Notes under the pieces: generated by a model
Database searches by the model: none
What the model was told of the DNA's origin: nothing
The model's input: the letters and a program-made list of their open reading frames with translations, nothing else
Position numbers and translations under genes: made by a program
Source: Bradyrhizobium diazoefficiens USDA 110
Lineage (GTDB): Bacteria > Pseudomonadota > Alphaproteobacteria > Rhizobiales > Xanthobacteraceae
Direction of reading: 5' to 3'
DNA: 64,000 bases
Assembly: GCF_000011365.1 (NCBI RefSeq)
Contig: NC_004463.1
Span: 1,116,001 to 1,180,000 of the forward strand
Shown here: one piece after another, positions 1-8,525 of the stretch
Position numbering within the stretch: position 1 is the first letter of the stretch
Layout: every line of letters begins with the position of its first letter

Positions 1-1204
1 GGCGATAGAGCAGGCGGTCGAGCGTTGCGATCTTCTCCGACCAGTCGGCCACGTGCGGCGCGCGAACCCGGCCGATCAGCTCGGCCATCGCCGGATCAGG
101 CTTCAGCAGCTCGGAATAGACCGGCAGCAGGTGATATTTGACGCCACTGACCTTGCCCTTGTCGAGCGCGAGATCGAGCACGCCCAGAAATTTCCCGTTG
201 GATCCGGCATTGGTGACGAGTGTCGTTCCGCCGGCGTTCGTCACAGGAATCGGCTGCGGCACGGCGTCGTGGGTGTGGCCGCCGAGGATGACGTCGATGC
301 CGGTGACGCGGCTCGCGAGCTTGAGGTCGACGTCCATGCCGTTGTGCGACAGCAGGATGACGGCATCGACCTTGTCGGCGGTGCGCAAGGCATCGACATG
401 CTTCTGGAGCTCTTCCTCGCGGATGCCGAAGGTCCAGTCCGGCGTGAACCGCTTTGGATGCGCGATCGGCACGTAAGGGAAGGCCTGGCCGACGATCGCG
501 ATGCGATGACCGCCGAGCTCCTTGATCACGGAGGGCTTGAAGACGCGCCCCGTCGCCTTGTCGAAGGCGCGGGCGTCGTTGAACGCGGCTTCCTCGGTCA
601 GGAACACGTTCTGCGCCAGGAACTCGCCCTTGAAGCGCTCGAGATTGTCGCGCAGCGCCTGCTCGCCATAGGTGAATTCCCAATGCCCGGTCATCGCCTC
701 GATGCCGAGCAGATTGGCGACCTCGACCATGTCGCGGCCCTGCATGACGTTGGCGAGCCCCGTGCCCTGCCAGAGATCGCCGCCGTCGACGAGCAGCGAA
801 TCTCTTTCGCCGACATCGCCGCGCAAGCGATCGACCAGCGTCTTCAGATGGGCAAAGCCGCCGAGCTTGCCGAAGCGCGCCGCAGACTTCTCGAACTCGA
901 AGCAGGTGAAGGCATAGGCATCGGCGCTGTCGGGCCGGATTCCGAACCGCTCGAGAAAGGCGCGGCCGACCAGATGCGGCGGCCGTCCCGCCATCTCCCC
1001 GATGCCGATATTGACGCTGGGCTCGCGGAAATAGACCGGGTTGAGCTGCGCATGCGTGTCGGTGATGTGCAGGATCCGGGCATGGCCGAAACGTTCGAGG
1101 TCGTAAATGCTCGCCGCTTCAGTGCCGCGCGCAAGCCGCGGCAGGCCGAGCGATGCTGCGGCAACGCCTGCACTCTTCAGGAAATCACGGCGGCGGATCG
1201 CCAT
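1..1204 (-). CDS. soxB: SoxB, thiosulfohydrolase of the Sox system (3' end cut by window edge)
   Basis: The first 401 codons are present and the gene leaves the window on the left. SoxB removes sulfate from the thiosulfate-derived sulfur bound to SoxYZ in the periplasm; it is a dimanganese enzyme related to 5'-nucleotidases. The N-terminus is a Tat signal (MAIRRRDFLKSAG). Metallophosphoesterase motifs follow in order: ITDTHAQ, DGGDLWQG, the SoxB-typical GHWEFTYG, LSHNGMD and GGHTHD. The start is ATG at 1204. It is the last visible gene of the soxXYZAKB operon and lies about 45 bases after soxK. The family is normally about 560 residues, so roughly 160 are missing here. Confidence 0.95.
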   Translation of the reverse strand, partial: MAIRRRDFLKSAGVAAASLGLPRLARGTEAASIYDLERFGHARILHITDTHAQLNPVYFREPSVNIGIGEMAGRPPHLVGRAFLERFGIRPDSADAYAFTCFEFEKSAARFGKLGGFAHLKTLVDRLRGDVGERDSLLVDGGDLWQGTGLANVMQGRDMVEVANLLGIEAMTGHWEFTYGEQALRDNLERFKGEFLAQNVFLTEEAAFNDARAFDKATGRVFKPSVIKELGGHRIAIVGQAFPYVPIAHPKRFTPDWTFGIREEELQKHVDALRTADKVDAVILLSHNGMDVDLKLASRVTGIDVILGGHTHDAVPQPIPVTNAGGTTLVTNAGSNGKFLGVLDLALDKGKVSGVKYHLLPVYSELLKPDPAMAELIGRVRAPHVADWSEKIATLDRLLYR

Positions 1205-1248
1205 CCAGAATCCTCCGCGCCTCATCGGCAGTTCAACTGAGGTCCAGT

Positions 1249-1554
1249 CTAGCGGATTTCCATCGCCTTCCAGGCCTCTTTTTCGGACGTGGCCTGGAAG
1301 ATCGACGCCTTCGCCAGCGCCTCGGCCTCCTTGGCTGCGGCCAGGGCGCGGTCGAAATCGCCGCCATCGGCTGCCTTCTTCGCCGCCGCCAGCGTCGAGA
1401 CGGTCACGGTCCACTGATTGCGCATGCCGGCTGCCTCCTTGGAGGCGGCTTCGGCGGCGGCATAGGCCGCCTTGTAATCCGCCTCATTCGCCGCGCGCGC
1501 CGTTGGCGCAAGGCTAAGGGCGAGCAGCATGGCGAGGGGAAGTGACCGCTTCAT
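1249..1554 (-). CDS. soxK: SoxK-like SoxXA-binding protein
   Basis: A 101-residue protein with a clear Sec signal (MKRSLPLAMLLALSLAPTARA) followed by an Ala- and Lys-rich helical body with no heme motif and no cysteine. Its ATG overlaps the TGA of soxA by four bases (ATGA), so the two are translationally coupled, and soxB follows. In soxXYZAKB operons this position is held by SoxK, also called SAXB, a small periplasmic protein reported to bind SoxXA and stimulate it. The identification rests on position, size, secretion and helical composition rather than on a catalytic motif. Confidence 0.75.
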   Translation of the reverse strand: MKRSLPLAMLLALSLAPTARAANEADYKAAYAAAEAASKEAAGMRNQWTVTVSTLAAAKKAADGGDFDRALAAAKEAEALAKASIFQATSEKEAWKAMEIR

Positions 1555-2414
1555 GGCCGCGCTCCCGGTCCTGATATCGGCAGGCCGTTGGCGACGTAGG
1601 AGAGGAAATATTCGACGTCGCGATATTCATCCGCCTGCGGCTCCAGCGGAACCGCCCGGGTCTGGCTGTTGCAGGTGACGAAGCGGCGGCTGGTCGTGCC
1701 CATGCCGCTCCATTCGGAGCGGTAGATCGGCATCGCGTTCAAAATGCCGAGCGCCGGCGCCAGGATCTCGGCGCGGATGCGCTCGCCCGGGCTCTGCACA
1801 TGGCAGCTCGCGCAGGAGAAATTCATCTGGCCGCGCCGCGTGTAGAAATAGCGCTTGCCGTTCTCGAACGCGGCGAGCGCGCGGGGATCATCGGGGATCT
1901 TGATGTCCATCGGCTTGCCGCGCGAGGTGAAGGCCATGTAGGCGGTCAGCGAGGCCATCTCGTCCTTGACGTAGGAATAGGGCGCCTCACCATTGGCCTC
2001 GCGGCAGCGGTTGAGCGCGAGCTCCAGCGTGACGACCTTGCCCTCCTTCTCGTCGAAGTAGGGGTAGTTCTGGCGGATGCCGATGCCGCCATTCGGGAAG
2101 CAGTCGGCATAGGTCTTGCCGTTCTTGAACGGGGTGGCGAACATTTCCTTGCCGGCGTCGAGCGCGAACTCGTAGGGCGGGAATTCCTCCTTCTCCCGCC
2201 ACTGCCGCTTCATGTCCTCGTTCATGGAATAAGGACCGTTGACGAAATCCTCGTGCTTCACGGTCGGAAACTTCTGGAAGAAGAAGTTCTGGAACGCTTT
2301 TGCGTCGGCAACTGGATCGACCTTGTCGGCCGCGATCACGCGCGGCGAGGTGAGGGCGACCGCGACGAGCGCGGCGCTGAGCGAACCAAGCAGGAGGGCG
2401 GAGCGGGCCTTCAT
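1551..2414 (-). CDS. soxA: SoxA, c-type cytochrome subunit of SoxXA
   Basis: SoxA with SoxX attaches thiosulfate oxidatively to the SoxY cysteine in the periplasm. From the ATG at 2414 the protein has 287 residues, a signal peptide ending near VIAAD, one heme motif CASCH (Cys201, Cys204, His205) and Cys248 (FVTCNS), the position of the modified cysteine ligand of the active-site heme. Only one CxxCH is present; Cys105 and Cys137 could form the disulfide that replaces the second heme in monoheme SoxA proteins (inference). The start overlaps the soxZ stop (TGATG), so an upstream in-frame extension to 2546 is unlikely. Confidence 0.93.
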   Translation of the reverse strand: MKARSALLLGSLSAALVAVALTSPRVIAADKVDPVADAKAFQNFFFQKFPTVKHEDFVNGPYSMNEDMKRQWREKEEFPPYEFALDAGKEMFATPFKNGKTYADCFPNGGIGIRQNYPYFDEKEGKVVTLELALNRCREANGEAPYSYVKDEMASLTAYMAFTSRGKPMDIKIPDDPRALAAFENGKRYFYTRRGQMNFSCASCHVQSPGERIRAEILAPALGILNAMPIYRSEWSGMGTTSRRFVTCNSQTRAVPLEPQADEYRDVEYFLSYVANGLPISGPGARP

Positions 2415-2725
2415 CACGCGATCTTCGCGGTGGTCGTATCCGACCCGCCCTTGTTGTCGGTCCAGGAGATCTTGATGTCGTCGCCCTTCTTGGCGCCCTT
2501 GAAGCTGAACTTCACATAGGGGTCCTTGGAGATGGCGGTGCCCCAATCGGCGACGAAGACGTCCTTGCCGTTACATTCGAACTTCAGCTGCTGGATGAAA
2601 TGCGCGGGGATCACCTCGCCCTTGGCGTCCTTGACCAGGCCGGTGTCCATGGGGTGCTGGATCAGCGCCTGCACCTCGGTGATGTCGCCGTTTGCGGTCG
2701 CGCGCACGCGAATGCTGGATGCCAT
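2414..2725 (-). CDS. soxZ: SoxZ, sulfur-carrier partner of SoxY
   Basis: A 103-residue protein without a signal peptide, as expected for SoxZ, which is exported together with SoxY by the Tat pathway. The sequence (MASSIRVRA, IQHPMDTG, PAHFIQQLKF, DPYVKFSFKG) is typical of the SoxZ Ig-like fold that forms the SoxYZ carrier. It lies about 10 bases after soxY and shares its stop region with the soxA start. Confidence 0.95.
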   Translation of the reverse strand: MASSIRVRATANGDITEVQALIQHPMDTGLVKDAKGEVIPAHFIQQLKFECNGKDVFVADWGTAISKDPYVKFSFKGAKKGDDIKISWTDNKGGSDTTTAKIA

Positions 2726-2735
2726 GTCGATCTCC

Positions 2736-3227
2736 TTAGCCGCCGCAGCCGCCGACGGTGACTTTGACTTCCTTGGTCGCGCTGTAGAGCTTGCCGTCGG
2801 CTTCCACGATCGCGGTCACGTTGGTGGTCTTCGCCATCTTCAGCCGGTTGGCGACAGCAGGGATCGTGCCGTCGGGAATCTTGTAGGACGCGGCGAGCGC
2901 GTTCGGGTTCTCGGCCACGAAGAACGAGATCGAGGTCACCTTCTCCAGCGTCGTCGTCACCGAGATCGGAACCACGCCGCCATTCTCGGCGATCTCCGGC
3001 GCATCCAGCTTGACCTTGTCGGAGGGCTCGGCGGTCTTGCCGTAGAGCGCCTTGATCGCGTCCGCTTCGTTCTTCAGCTTGAACGCTTCTTCCGGATATT
3101 TGTCGTTGGCCGCGGCGTACGCGGGCGCCACGCCGAACGGCAGATTGCCGAGGCCGAGCAGCGCGACGGAGGCTGCGCCCTGAAGGATCAGGCGCCGCGT
3201 CGCAAGGGGGCCGGTGGTCGTGGTCAT
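2736..3227 (-). CDS. soxY: SoxY, thiosulfate-carrier protein
   Basis: SoxY carries the sulfur intermediates on a cysteine in a flexible C-terminal arm. Here the protein ends in VGGCGG, the diagnostic SoxY tail, with the carrier Cys third from the end. The N-terminus has a twin-arginine export signal (TRRLILQGAASVALLG). I chose ATG 3227 because GGAGAG lies just upstream on the minus strand; longer in-frame starts up to 3275 would overlap soxX. Length is 163 residues. It sits between soxX and soxZ. Confidence 0.95.
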   Translation of the reverse strand: MTTTTGPLATRRLILQGAASVALLGLGNLPFGVAPAYAAANDKYPEEAFKLKNEADAIKALYGKTAEPSDKVKLDAPEIAENGGVVPISVTTTLEKVTSISFFVAENPNALAASYKIPDGTIPAVANRLKMAKTTNVTAIVEADGKLYSATKEVKVTVGGCGG

Positions 3228-3252
3228 CTGAGCTCTCCTGGCGTGCCTGAAG

Positions 3253-3588
3253 TCACAGGGTTTGCAGGAAATCAACGATCGCGCTGATCTCCTGGTCGGT
3301 CAAAATCCGGTTCCGGCCGAACGGCGGCATCATGGTCTGCGGATTGCGTTTGGTCTCGTCGAAGATGATCGCGGCCAGCTCGTTGCGATCAGGGTATTTC
3401 GCCTTGAGGTCCTTCAGCTCCGGGCCGATCGTTCCCGGCAGGTCGCCGCCCTTGATGACGTGACAGGTCAGGCAATTGCCCTTGCCACGGTCGAAGGCGA
3501 GCTTCTGGCCCTCGGCCACGGCGGATTGCGCCCGCGCCGGGCTGGCGAGGCCGGCGGCGAAGGCCAGCAAAAGGAGCAGGGCAGGCAT
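3253..3588 (-). CDS. soxX: SoxX, monoheme cytochrome c subunit of SoxXA
   Basis: First gene of the sox operon. From ATG 3588 it encodes 111 residues: a signal peptide ending ASPARA, heme motif CLTCH (Cys39, Cys42, His43) and a Met-rich distal segment (QTMMPPFGRN) supplying the second heme ligand. SoxX takes electrons from the active SoxA heme. The frame is open upstream to 3837, but that extension would put about 80 residues ahead of the signal peptide, so it is rejected. No strong Shine-Dalgarno is visible; an in-frame TTG seven codons upstream is an alternative start. Confidence 0.9.
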   Translation of the reverse strand: MPALLLLLAFAAGLASPARAQSAVAEGQKLAFDRGKGNCLTCHVIKGGDLPGTIGPELKDLKAKYPDRNELAAIIFDETKRNPQTMMPPFGRNRILTDQEISAIVDFLQTL

Positions 3589-3867
3589 CCGGGAAAAGGC
3601 GGTCAAGGCGTCATTCCGAGGCGTTATGGCGATGCACTCGATCGCGGAAATAGCAGCGTTCCAAAGCACAAAGGGCATCACCTGACAATCAGGACTATGC
3701 ACGCGGCAAAATGGAGTTAATATCTTCCGCATTGCAACTAAAGAGATTATTTGTTCGGCCGATTTGGCCGCGAGAGTAAGGTCCGTGAACGCGGGCCGGC
3801 TGTTTCGAGGGCGTTTGGGCGCTCCTGCTGTTTTCATCGTGTTCTCGTTTTTTCAAGGGGACGTCAC
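3589..3867. other. divergent intergenic region between soxX and the DUF938 gene
   Basis: No gene is seen. This region must hold the promoters of the sox operon and of the DUF938 gene. It is more AT-rich than its surroundings around 3705-3770. I could not assign a convincing operator by eye. Confidence 0.4.
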
Positions 3868-4539
3868 TTGGCTGAATATGTCGTCGAATTTGGCAGGGAC
3901 GGCGGACGGGTCGAGCCAGATGGGCGGCTCGATGCACCGGCATTCCATCGCAATCACGAGCCGCTCCGGGCGGCTCTGGAAAAGCACCTTGCCGGCTGTT
4001 CCGGAAACGTTGTCGAGGTCGGCAGCGGAACCGGCCAGCACGTGGTCCATTTCGCCCGCCATACGCCCGACCTGGTCTGGTGGCCGAGCGACCTCAACCA
4101 GCGGCACGTGAAGAGCATCGAGGCCTGGCGCGTCCATTCGGGCCTGCCAAACATCCGCTCGCCGTTGCGGATCGATCTCTCCGATCCCGGCTGGTGTCCG
4201 GAAATGCGAAGCGGGCAGGGGCCGACGAACCTCGCCGCCGTGTTCTGCGCCAACGTCATCCATATCGCGCCATGGACCGTGGCCGAAGGCCTGTTCGCCG
4301 GCGCCGGTCGCTATTTGAGGGCCGACGGCAAGCTGTTCCTCTACGGCCCGTTCAAGCGCGACGGCAAGCATACCGCGCTCAGCAACGCCGTGTTCGACAC
4401 CTCATTGCGCGAAGGCAATCCCGACTGGGGCGTGCGCGACATCGGCGATGTCGAGACGCTCGCGCGAGGCGCCGGCCTTGGTCTCGTCGATACGATCGAG
4501 ATGCCGGCGAACAATCTGACGCTGGTGTTTGCGCGCTAG
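3868..4539 (+). CDS. DUF938 family, SAM-dependent methyltransferase-like protein
   Basis: A 223-residue protein with methyltransferase motif I (VVEVGSGTGQHV), a following WPSDLN segment and a FCANVIHIAPW motif typical of DUF938. The substrate is unknown. The TTG at 3868 is preferred because AAGGGGA lies six bases upstream and the family start (AEYVVEFGRDGG) fits; the open frame continues upstream to 3751 but that part looks noncoding. It is divergent from the sox operon and no functional link is evident. Confidence 0.8.
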   Translation: MAEYVVEFGRDGGRVEPDGRLDAPAFHRNHEPLRAALEKHLAGCSGNVVEVGSGTGQHVVHFARHTPDLVWWPSDLNQRHVKSIEAWRVHSGLPNIRSPLRIDLSDPGWCPEMRSGQGPTNLAAVFCANVIHIAPWTVAEGLFAGAGRYLRADGKLFLYGPFKRDGKHTALSNAVFDTSLREGNPDWGVRDIGDVETLARGAGLGLVDTIEMPANNLTLVFAR

Positions 4540-4587
4540 GTTGGCGCTTCTGACTTGGGTTCGGGTGCACGCCACAGCGGCGGTGCG

Positions 4588-4732
4588 CTCCCTCCCCCCT
4601 TGTGGGGGAGGGCGGGGGAGAGGGGTGGCCCAGGAAACGGTCTATCCATCTGCGACCGTGCCGCGCGTGCAAGTCGAGAGAGTCCCCGTGTGATACCCCT
4701 CTCCCTGCCCCTCCCCCGCAAGGGGGGAGGGA
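4588..4732. repeat. family B dispersed palindromic repeat (intergenic)
   Basis: Two G/C-rich stem-loops flank a spacer: CCTCCCCCCTTGTGGGGGAGG at the left and CCTCCCCCGCAAGGGGGGAGG at the right, each foldable and also pairing with each other. The same design begins with the identical string GGTGCGCTCCCTCCCC at 15741 and 18411. It lies between the convergent DUF938 and S9 peptidase genes and could act as a bidirectional terminator. Confidence 0.85.
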
Positions 4733-4790
4733 ATGAGAGAGTGGTGCCCGCCTCACATCGTGATGGTGAGAGTTCGAAGAGGCAGCGCAA

Positions 4791-6860
4791 TCACGCCTCC
4801 CCATCCTTCCATCCGATCTTGTCCCTGAGGAATCGAAAGCCCAGCACCTCAAAACCGGCGCGCTCCTTGTTGTCCTTGCCGTAGCCGTGACCGCCCGCTG
4901 CCGGCTCGTAGAACCAGGCCTCATAGCCCATCGCCTGGAGCTTTGCCGCCATCTTGCGGGCGTGGCCGGGATGGACGCGGTCGTCGCGCCGCGTGGTGGC
5001 GATCAGGATCGGCGGATAGGCCTGGCCGGGCTTTGCGTTGTGATAGGCGGAGTAGGTCTTCAGCCACTCCCATTCGTCGGGCTTGTCGGGGTCGCCATAT
5101 TCCGCGATCCAACTCGCGCCTGCGAGCAGCTTGGTGTAGCGGCGCATGTCGATCAGCGGGATGGTGCAGAACAGCGCGCCGAAGCGTTCGGGGTAGCGCA
5201 CCAGCATGTTGGTGATGAGGATGCCGCCGTTCGATCCGCCCTGCGCTGCGATGCGCTTCGCGCTTGTCACGCCGCGGCGGACGAGATCGGCGGCAACGGC
5301 GGCGAAATCGTCATGCGACAGCTTCTTGCCGGCGAGCCGGCCGGCATCGTGCCAGCGCGTGCCGAATTCGCCGCCGCCGCGCAGATTCGCCTGCACCGTG
5401 GTGCCGCCGCGCTCCAGCCACAGCTTGCCGAGCGATGGATTGTAATACGGCTTCACCGCGACGGCGAAGCCGCCATAGGCGCTCATATAGACCGGCGCAT
5501 CGCCGGTCTCCTTGGCAGGACCGGTCTGCACATAGGGAATGCGCTCGCCGTCGATCGAGATCGCCTCGTGTTGCGTCACCACGAGGCCGTCGGCGGTGAA
5601 CGTCTTCGGCGCCTGCTTCAGCACGGTCGGGCTTGCGAGGCCGCGCTCCAACAGCAGCAGCGAGGGCGGCGTGAGCGGATCCTGCACGTTGGCGAGCAGG
5701 TCGCCATTGCTCTCGGAGGGATGACGGTCGAGCGGCCAGATATCGACGACGCCGATCTGCGGTAGGCCGGGAAGCGTGGCGCGGCTCCAGCCCGCGGCGG
5801 ACGGCGTGCAGATCTCGAATTGCGGCTTGAGCTCGTCGAGGATCGACAGCACCAGCTTGCTGCCCGCCCAGAACAGGCCCTGCAATGCGCGCCGCGGGCC
5901 GGGCTCGAACAGGACCGCGAAATCGCGGCTGCCGGCGAGGAACGCCGAGAGCGAGATGCCGAGCACGGTGTCGGTGGCAAAGGTTCGGCCTCCGGCCGAC
6001 CAGTCCTTGCGCAGCTTCATCGCGAACCAGTCGCCATGCGCCTGCATCCAGACGCCGGTCGGCAGGTCGAGCTTCGTCGTCGCACCGGTCGCATCGCGCA
6101 GCCAGATCGCGTGATTGAAGAAGTCGATCTGATCGACGATCCAGACCCGCGGCGCCGATCCGGTGTCGTCGGCCATGCCGGAGACCGCCATGTGATCGGC
6201 GGTGGTCTCGATGATCACCTGCGCCCGATCGGCAGGCTGGCCACGCCGCCACAGGCGAACGGTCCGCGCATATCCGGAGCTCGTCGCCATCCCCTCGCCA
6301 TGCGCGCTCGACAGCAGCAGCGTGTCCTGATCGAGCCAGTCAACGCCGCCCTTGGCTTCCGGCAGCGTAAAGCCGTCCGCCACGAAGCTCTTCGTGTCGA
6401 GGTCGAATTCCCGCAAGGTGACGGCGTCGCTGCCGCCGCGCGACAGGCTCAGAATCGCCCGCGAGCTTGCCGGCATCGTGACGATCGAGCTCAGCAGCCA
6501 ATCCTCGCCCTCCTTTGCCGCGAGCTGGTCGATGTCCAGCACGATGTCCCACGCCGGGCTCGCTTTGCGAAACTCCGCCAGATTGGTTCGCCGCCACAGG
6601 CCGCGCGGGTTGGTGGCGTCCTTCCAGAGGTTGTGCAGATCGCTGCCGCGCCGGCTGACATAGGGGATGTTGTCGGGACGATCGTAGATCGCCGCGAGGA
6701 TATCGCGGTCGCGCGCGAAGGCCGCTCCGCCGAATGCGTCGAGCGTCAGGCTGTTCTGCCGCTCCACGAAATCGAGCGCGTGCTTGCCTTCGATCTCCTC
6801 CAGCCAGAGCCAGGGATCGTCGTCGGGAGCGCTGAGCGTAGGCCTGTCGTCGACCGTCAT
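4791..6860 (-). CDS. prolyl oligopeptidase family (S9A) serine peptidase
   Basis: A 689-residue two-domain protein: an N-terminal beta-propeller region (opening DDDPWLWLEEIEG, typical of S9A) and a C-terminal alpha/beta hydrolase. The nucleophile is Ser543 in GGSNGG; the later motifs RRDDRVHPGH and GGHGYG supply the Asp and His of the triad. No signal peptide is seen, so it is probably cytoplasmic and cuts short peptides. ATG 6860 is chosen because GGGAG precedes it and the longer frame to 6935 has no family support. Confidence 0.9.
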   Translation of the reverse strand: MTVDDRPTLSAPDDDPWLWLEEIEGKHALDFVERQNSLTLDAFGGAAFARDRDILAAIYDRPDNIPYVSRRGSDLHNLWKDATNPRGLWRRTNLAEFRKASPAWDIVLDIDQLAAKEGEDWLLSSIVTMPASSRAILSLSRGGSDAVTLREFDLDTKSFVADGFTLPEAKGGVDWLDQDTLLLSSAHGEGMATSSGYARTVRLWRRGQPADRAQVIIETTADHMAVSGMADDTGSAPRVWIVDQIDFFNHAIWLRDATGATTKLDLPTGVWMQAHGDWFAMKLRKDWSAGGRTFATDTVLGISLSAFLAGSRDFAVLFEPGPRRALQGLFWAGSKLVLSILDELKPQFEICTPSAAGWSRATLPGLPQIGVVDIWPLDRHPSESNGDLLANVQDPLTPPSLLLLERGLASPTVLKQAPKTFTADGLVVTQHEAISIDGERIPYVQTGPAKETGDAPVYMSAYGGFAVAVKPYYNPSLGKLWLERGGTTVQANLRGGGEFGTRWHDAGRLAGKKLSHDDFAAVAADLVRRGVTSAKRIAAQGGSNGGILITNMLVRYPERFGALFCTIPLIDMRRYTKLLAGASWIAEYGDPDKPDEWEWLKTYSAYHNAKPGQAYPPILIATTRRDDRVHPGHARKMAAKLQAMGYEAWFYEPAAGGHGYGKDNKERAGFEVLGFRFLRDKIGWKDGEA

Positions 6861-7057
6861 GAACGAAACTCCCAAAAGTCGCGGCGGATAGGATTTGATC
6901 GAGCGCAAGCCGTCAAGAGCGCAGCCCGCTATCATCTGCCCGATTGCGTCAGAGGCATGGCCTGCGCCCGTTTGCGCCGGTTGCCCACCCTCCCGCGCCG
7001 CTCCATAGTGCCGGGAATCAACAAAGCCCTTGTGAGCCCGTTGGGGCGGAAATGCCG

Positions 7058-8305
7058 ATGCTTGACGTGACTTCAGCCAATCAGATCGCCGCCGACGCCC
7101 GCGTGCGTGCCAATGTGGTGCGCCTTGCTGCCGCGCAGGCGCTGACCGGCGCCAACTCGGCTGTGATCTTCGCCACCGGCGCGATCGTCGGCGCTACGCT
7201 CGCGCCCGACATGTCGTTCGCGACCGTGCCGATCTCGATGTATGTGGTGGGCCTTGCCGCCGGCACGCTGCCGACCGGCGCGATCTCGCGCCGCTTCGGC
7301 CGCCGCGCCGCCTTCGTCATCGGTACCGGTCTGGGCGCGCTCACCGGCCTGCTCGGCTCGTTCGCCATCCTGCACGGCTCGTTCGCGCTGTTCTGCATCG
7401 CGACCTTTCTCGGTGGCCTCTATGGCTCGGTGGCGCAGTCCTATCGCTTCGCCGCCGCCGATGGCGCCAGCGTGGCCTACCGGCCCAAGGCGGTGTCCTG
7501 GGTGATGGCGGGCGGCGTGTTCGCCGGCGTGCTCGGTCCGCAGCTCGTGCAGTGGACCATGGATGTCTGGCAGCCCTATCTGTTCGCCTTCAGCTTCCTG
7601 GTGCAGGCTGCGGTGGCGCTGGTCGCCATGGGCATCGTCGCCGGCGTCGACATGCCGAAGCCGGCGCCGGCCGATCTGCATGGCGGCCGGCCGCTGCTCA
7701 CGATCGTGACCCAGCCGCGCTTCATCGCGGCGGCGCTGTGCGGCGTCATCTCCTATCCCATGATGAATCTGGTGATGACCTCGGCGCCGCTCGCCATGAA
7801 GCTGTGCGGCCTCAGCGTCAGCGATTCCAATTTCGGCATTCAATGGCACATCGTCGCCATGTACGGGCCGAGCTTCTTCACCGGCGCGCTGATCGCGCGC
7901 TTCGGCGCACCGAAGATCGTCGCCGCCGGCCTGCTGCTCGAGGCCGGCGCGGCCACCATCGGTCTCTCCGGCCTCACGGCGATGCATTTCTGGGCCACGC
8001 TGATCGTGCTCGGCGTGGGGTGGAATTTCTCCTTCATCGGCGCCTCCGCCCTGGTCTTGGAGACGCACCGGCCGCAGGAGCGCAACAAGGTGCAGGCCTT
8101 CAACGATTTCCTGGTGTTCGGCATGATGGCGATCGGCTCGTTCTCGTCAGGGCAATTGCTCGCCAATTACGGCTGGTCCGCGGTGAACATGGTGGTGTTC
8201 CCGCCGGTCGTGCTGGGGCTTGCCGTGCTCTCGCTCGTCTCCTGGGCGCGCCGCCGCAAGGCGCGGCTGGACGCCGCCATGGGCGAGTTCCCGGACGCGG
8301 TCTGA
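7058..8305 (+). CDS. MFS transporter
   Basis: About 415 residues with around 12 hydrophobic segments and the MFS loop motif after helix 2 (GAISRRFGRRAAF). The substrate is unknown. GGGGCGGA ends seven bases before ATG 7058; an in-frame ATG at 7052 is too close to that site. It stands alone, followed by a family A repeat and a second, unrelated-looking MFS gene, so the two are neighbours rather than an obvious duplication. Confidence 0.88.
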   Translation: MLDVTSANQIAADARVRANVVRLAAAQALTGANSAVIFATGAIVGATLAPDMSFATVPISMYVVGLAAGTLPTGAISRRFGRRAAFVIGTGLGALTGLLGSFAILHGSFALFCIATFLGGLYGSVAQSYRFAAADGASVAYRPKAVSWVMAGGVFAGVLGPQLVQWTMDVWQPYLFAFSFLVQAAVALVAMGIVAGVDMPKPAPADLHGGRPLLTIVTQPRFIAAALCGVISYPMMNLVMTSAPLAMKLCGLSVSDSNFGIQWHIVAMYGPSFFTGALIARFGAPKIVAAGLLLEAGAATIGLSGLTAMHFWATLIVLGVGWNFSFIGASALVLETHRPQERNKVQAFNDFLVFGMMAIGSFSSGQLLANYGWSAVNMVVFPPVVLGLAVLSLVSWARRRKARLDAAMGEFPDAV

Positions 8306-8430
8306 TGGCGGGAGGCTGTCAGCAACGTTGATACTTCGATCCGGGTCGAAGTGATTTTTGGGAGCCGCGTTGTTACATGATGCTCGTCATGAACAGGCTC
8401 GTCAGGCCAGCAACGTCCTTCATTTTCTGC

Positions 8431-8510
8431 CGTCATTCCGGGGCACCCGAAGGGTGAACCCGGAATCTCGAGATTCCGGGTTCGATGCTTTGCATCGCCC
8501 CGGAATGACG
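8431..8510. repeat. family A dispersed palindromic repeat
   Basis: An imperfect 80-base palindrome opening CGTCATTCCGGGGC and closing GCCCCGGAATGACG, with an inner GGAATCTCGAGATTCC core. Three more copies lie at 12334, 29491 and 43050. It sits between two co-directional MFS genes. Confidence 0.9.
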
Positions 8511-8525
8511 GCGAGGAGCAAAGAA

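Noticed and set aside
3589..3837. An N-terminal extension of SoxX
   Set aside because: It would place about 80 residues before a good signal peptide and overlap the divergent promoter region.
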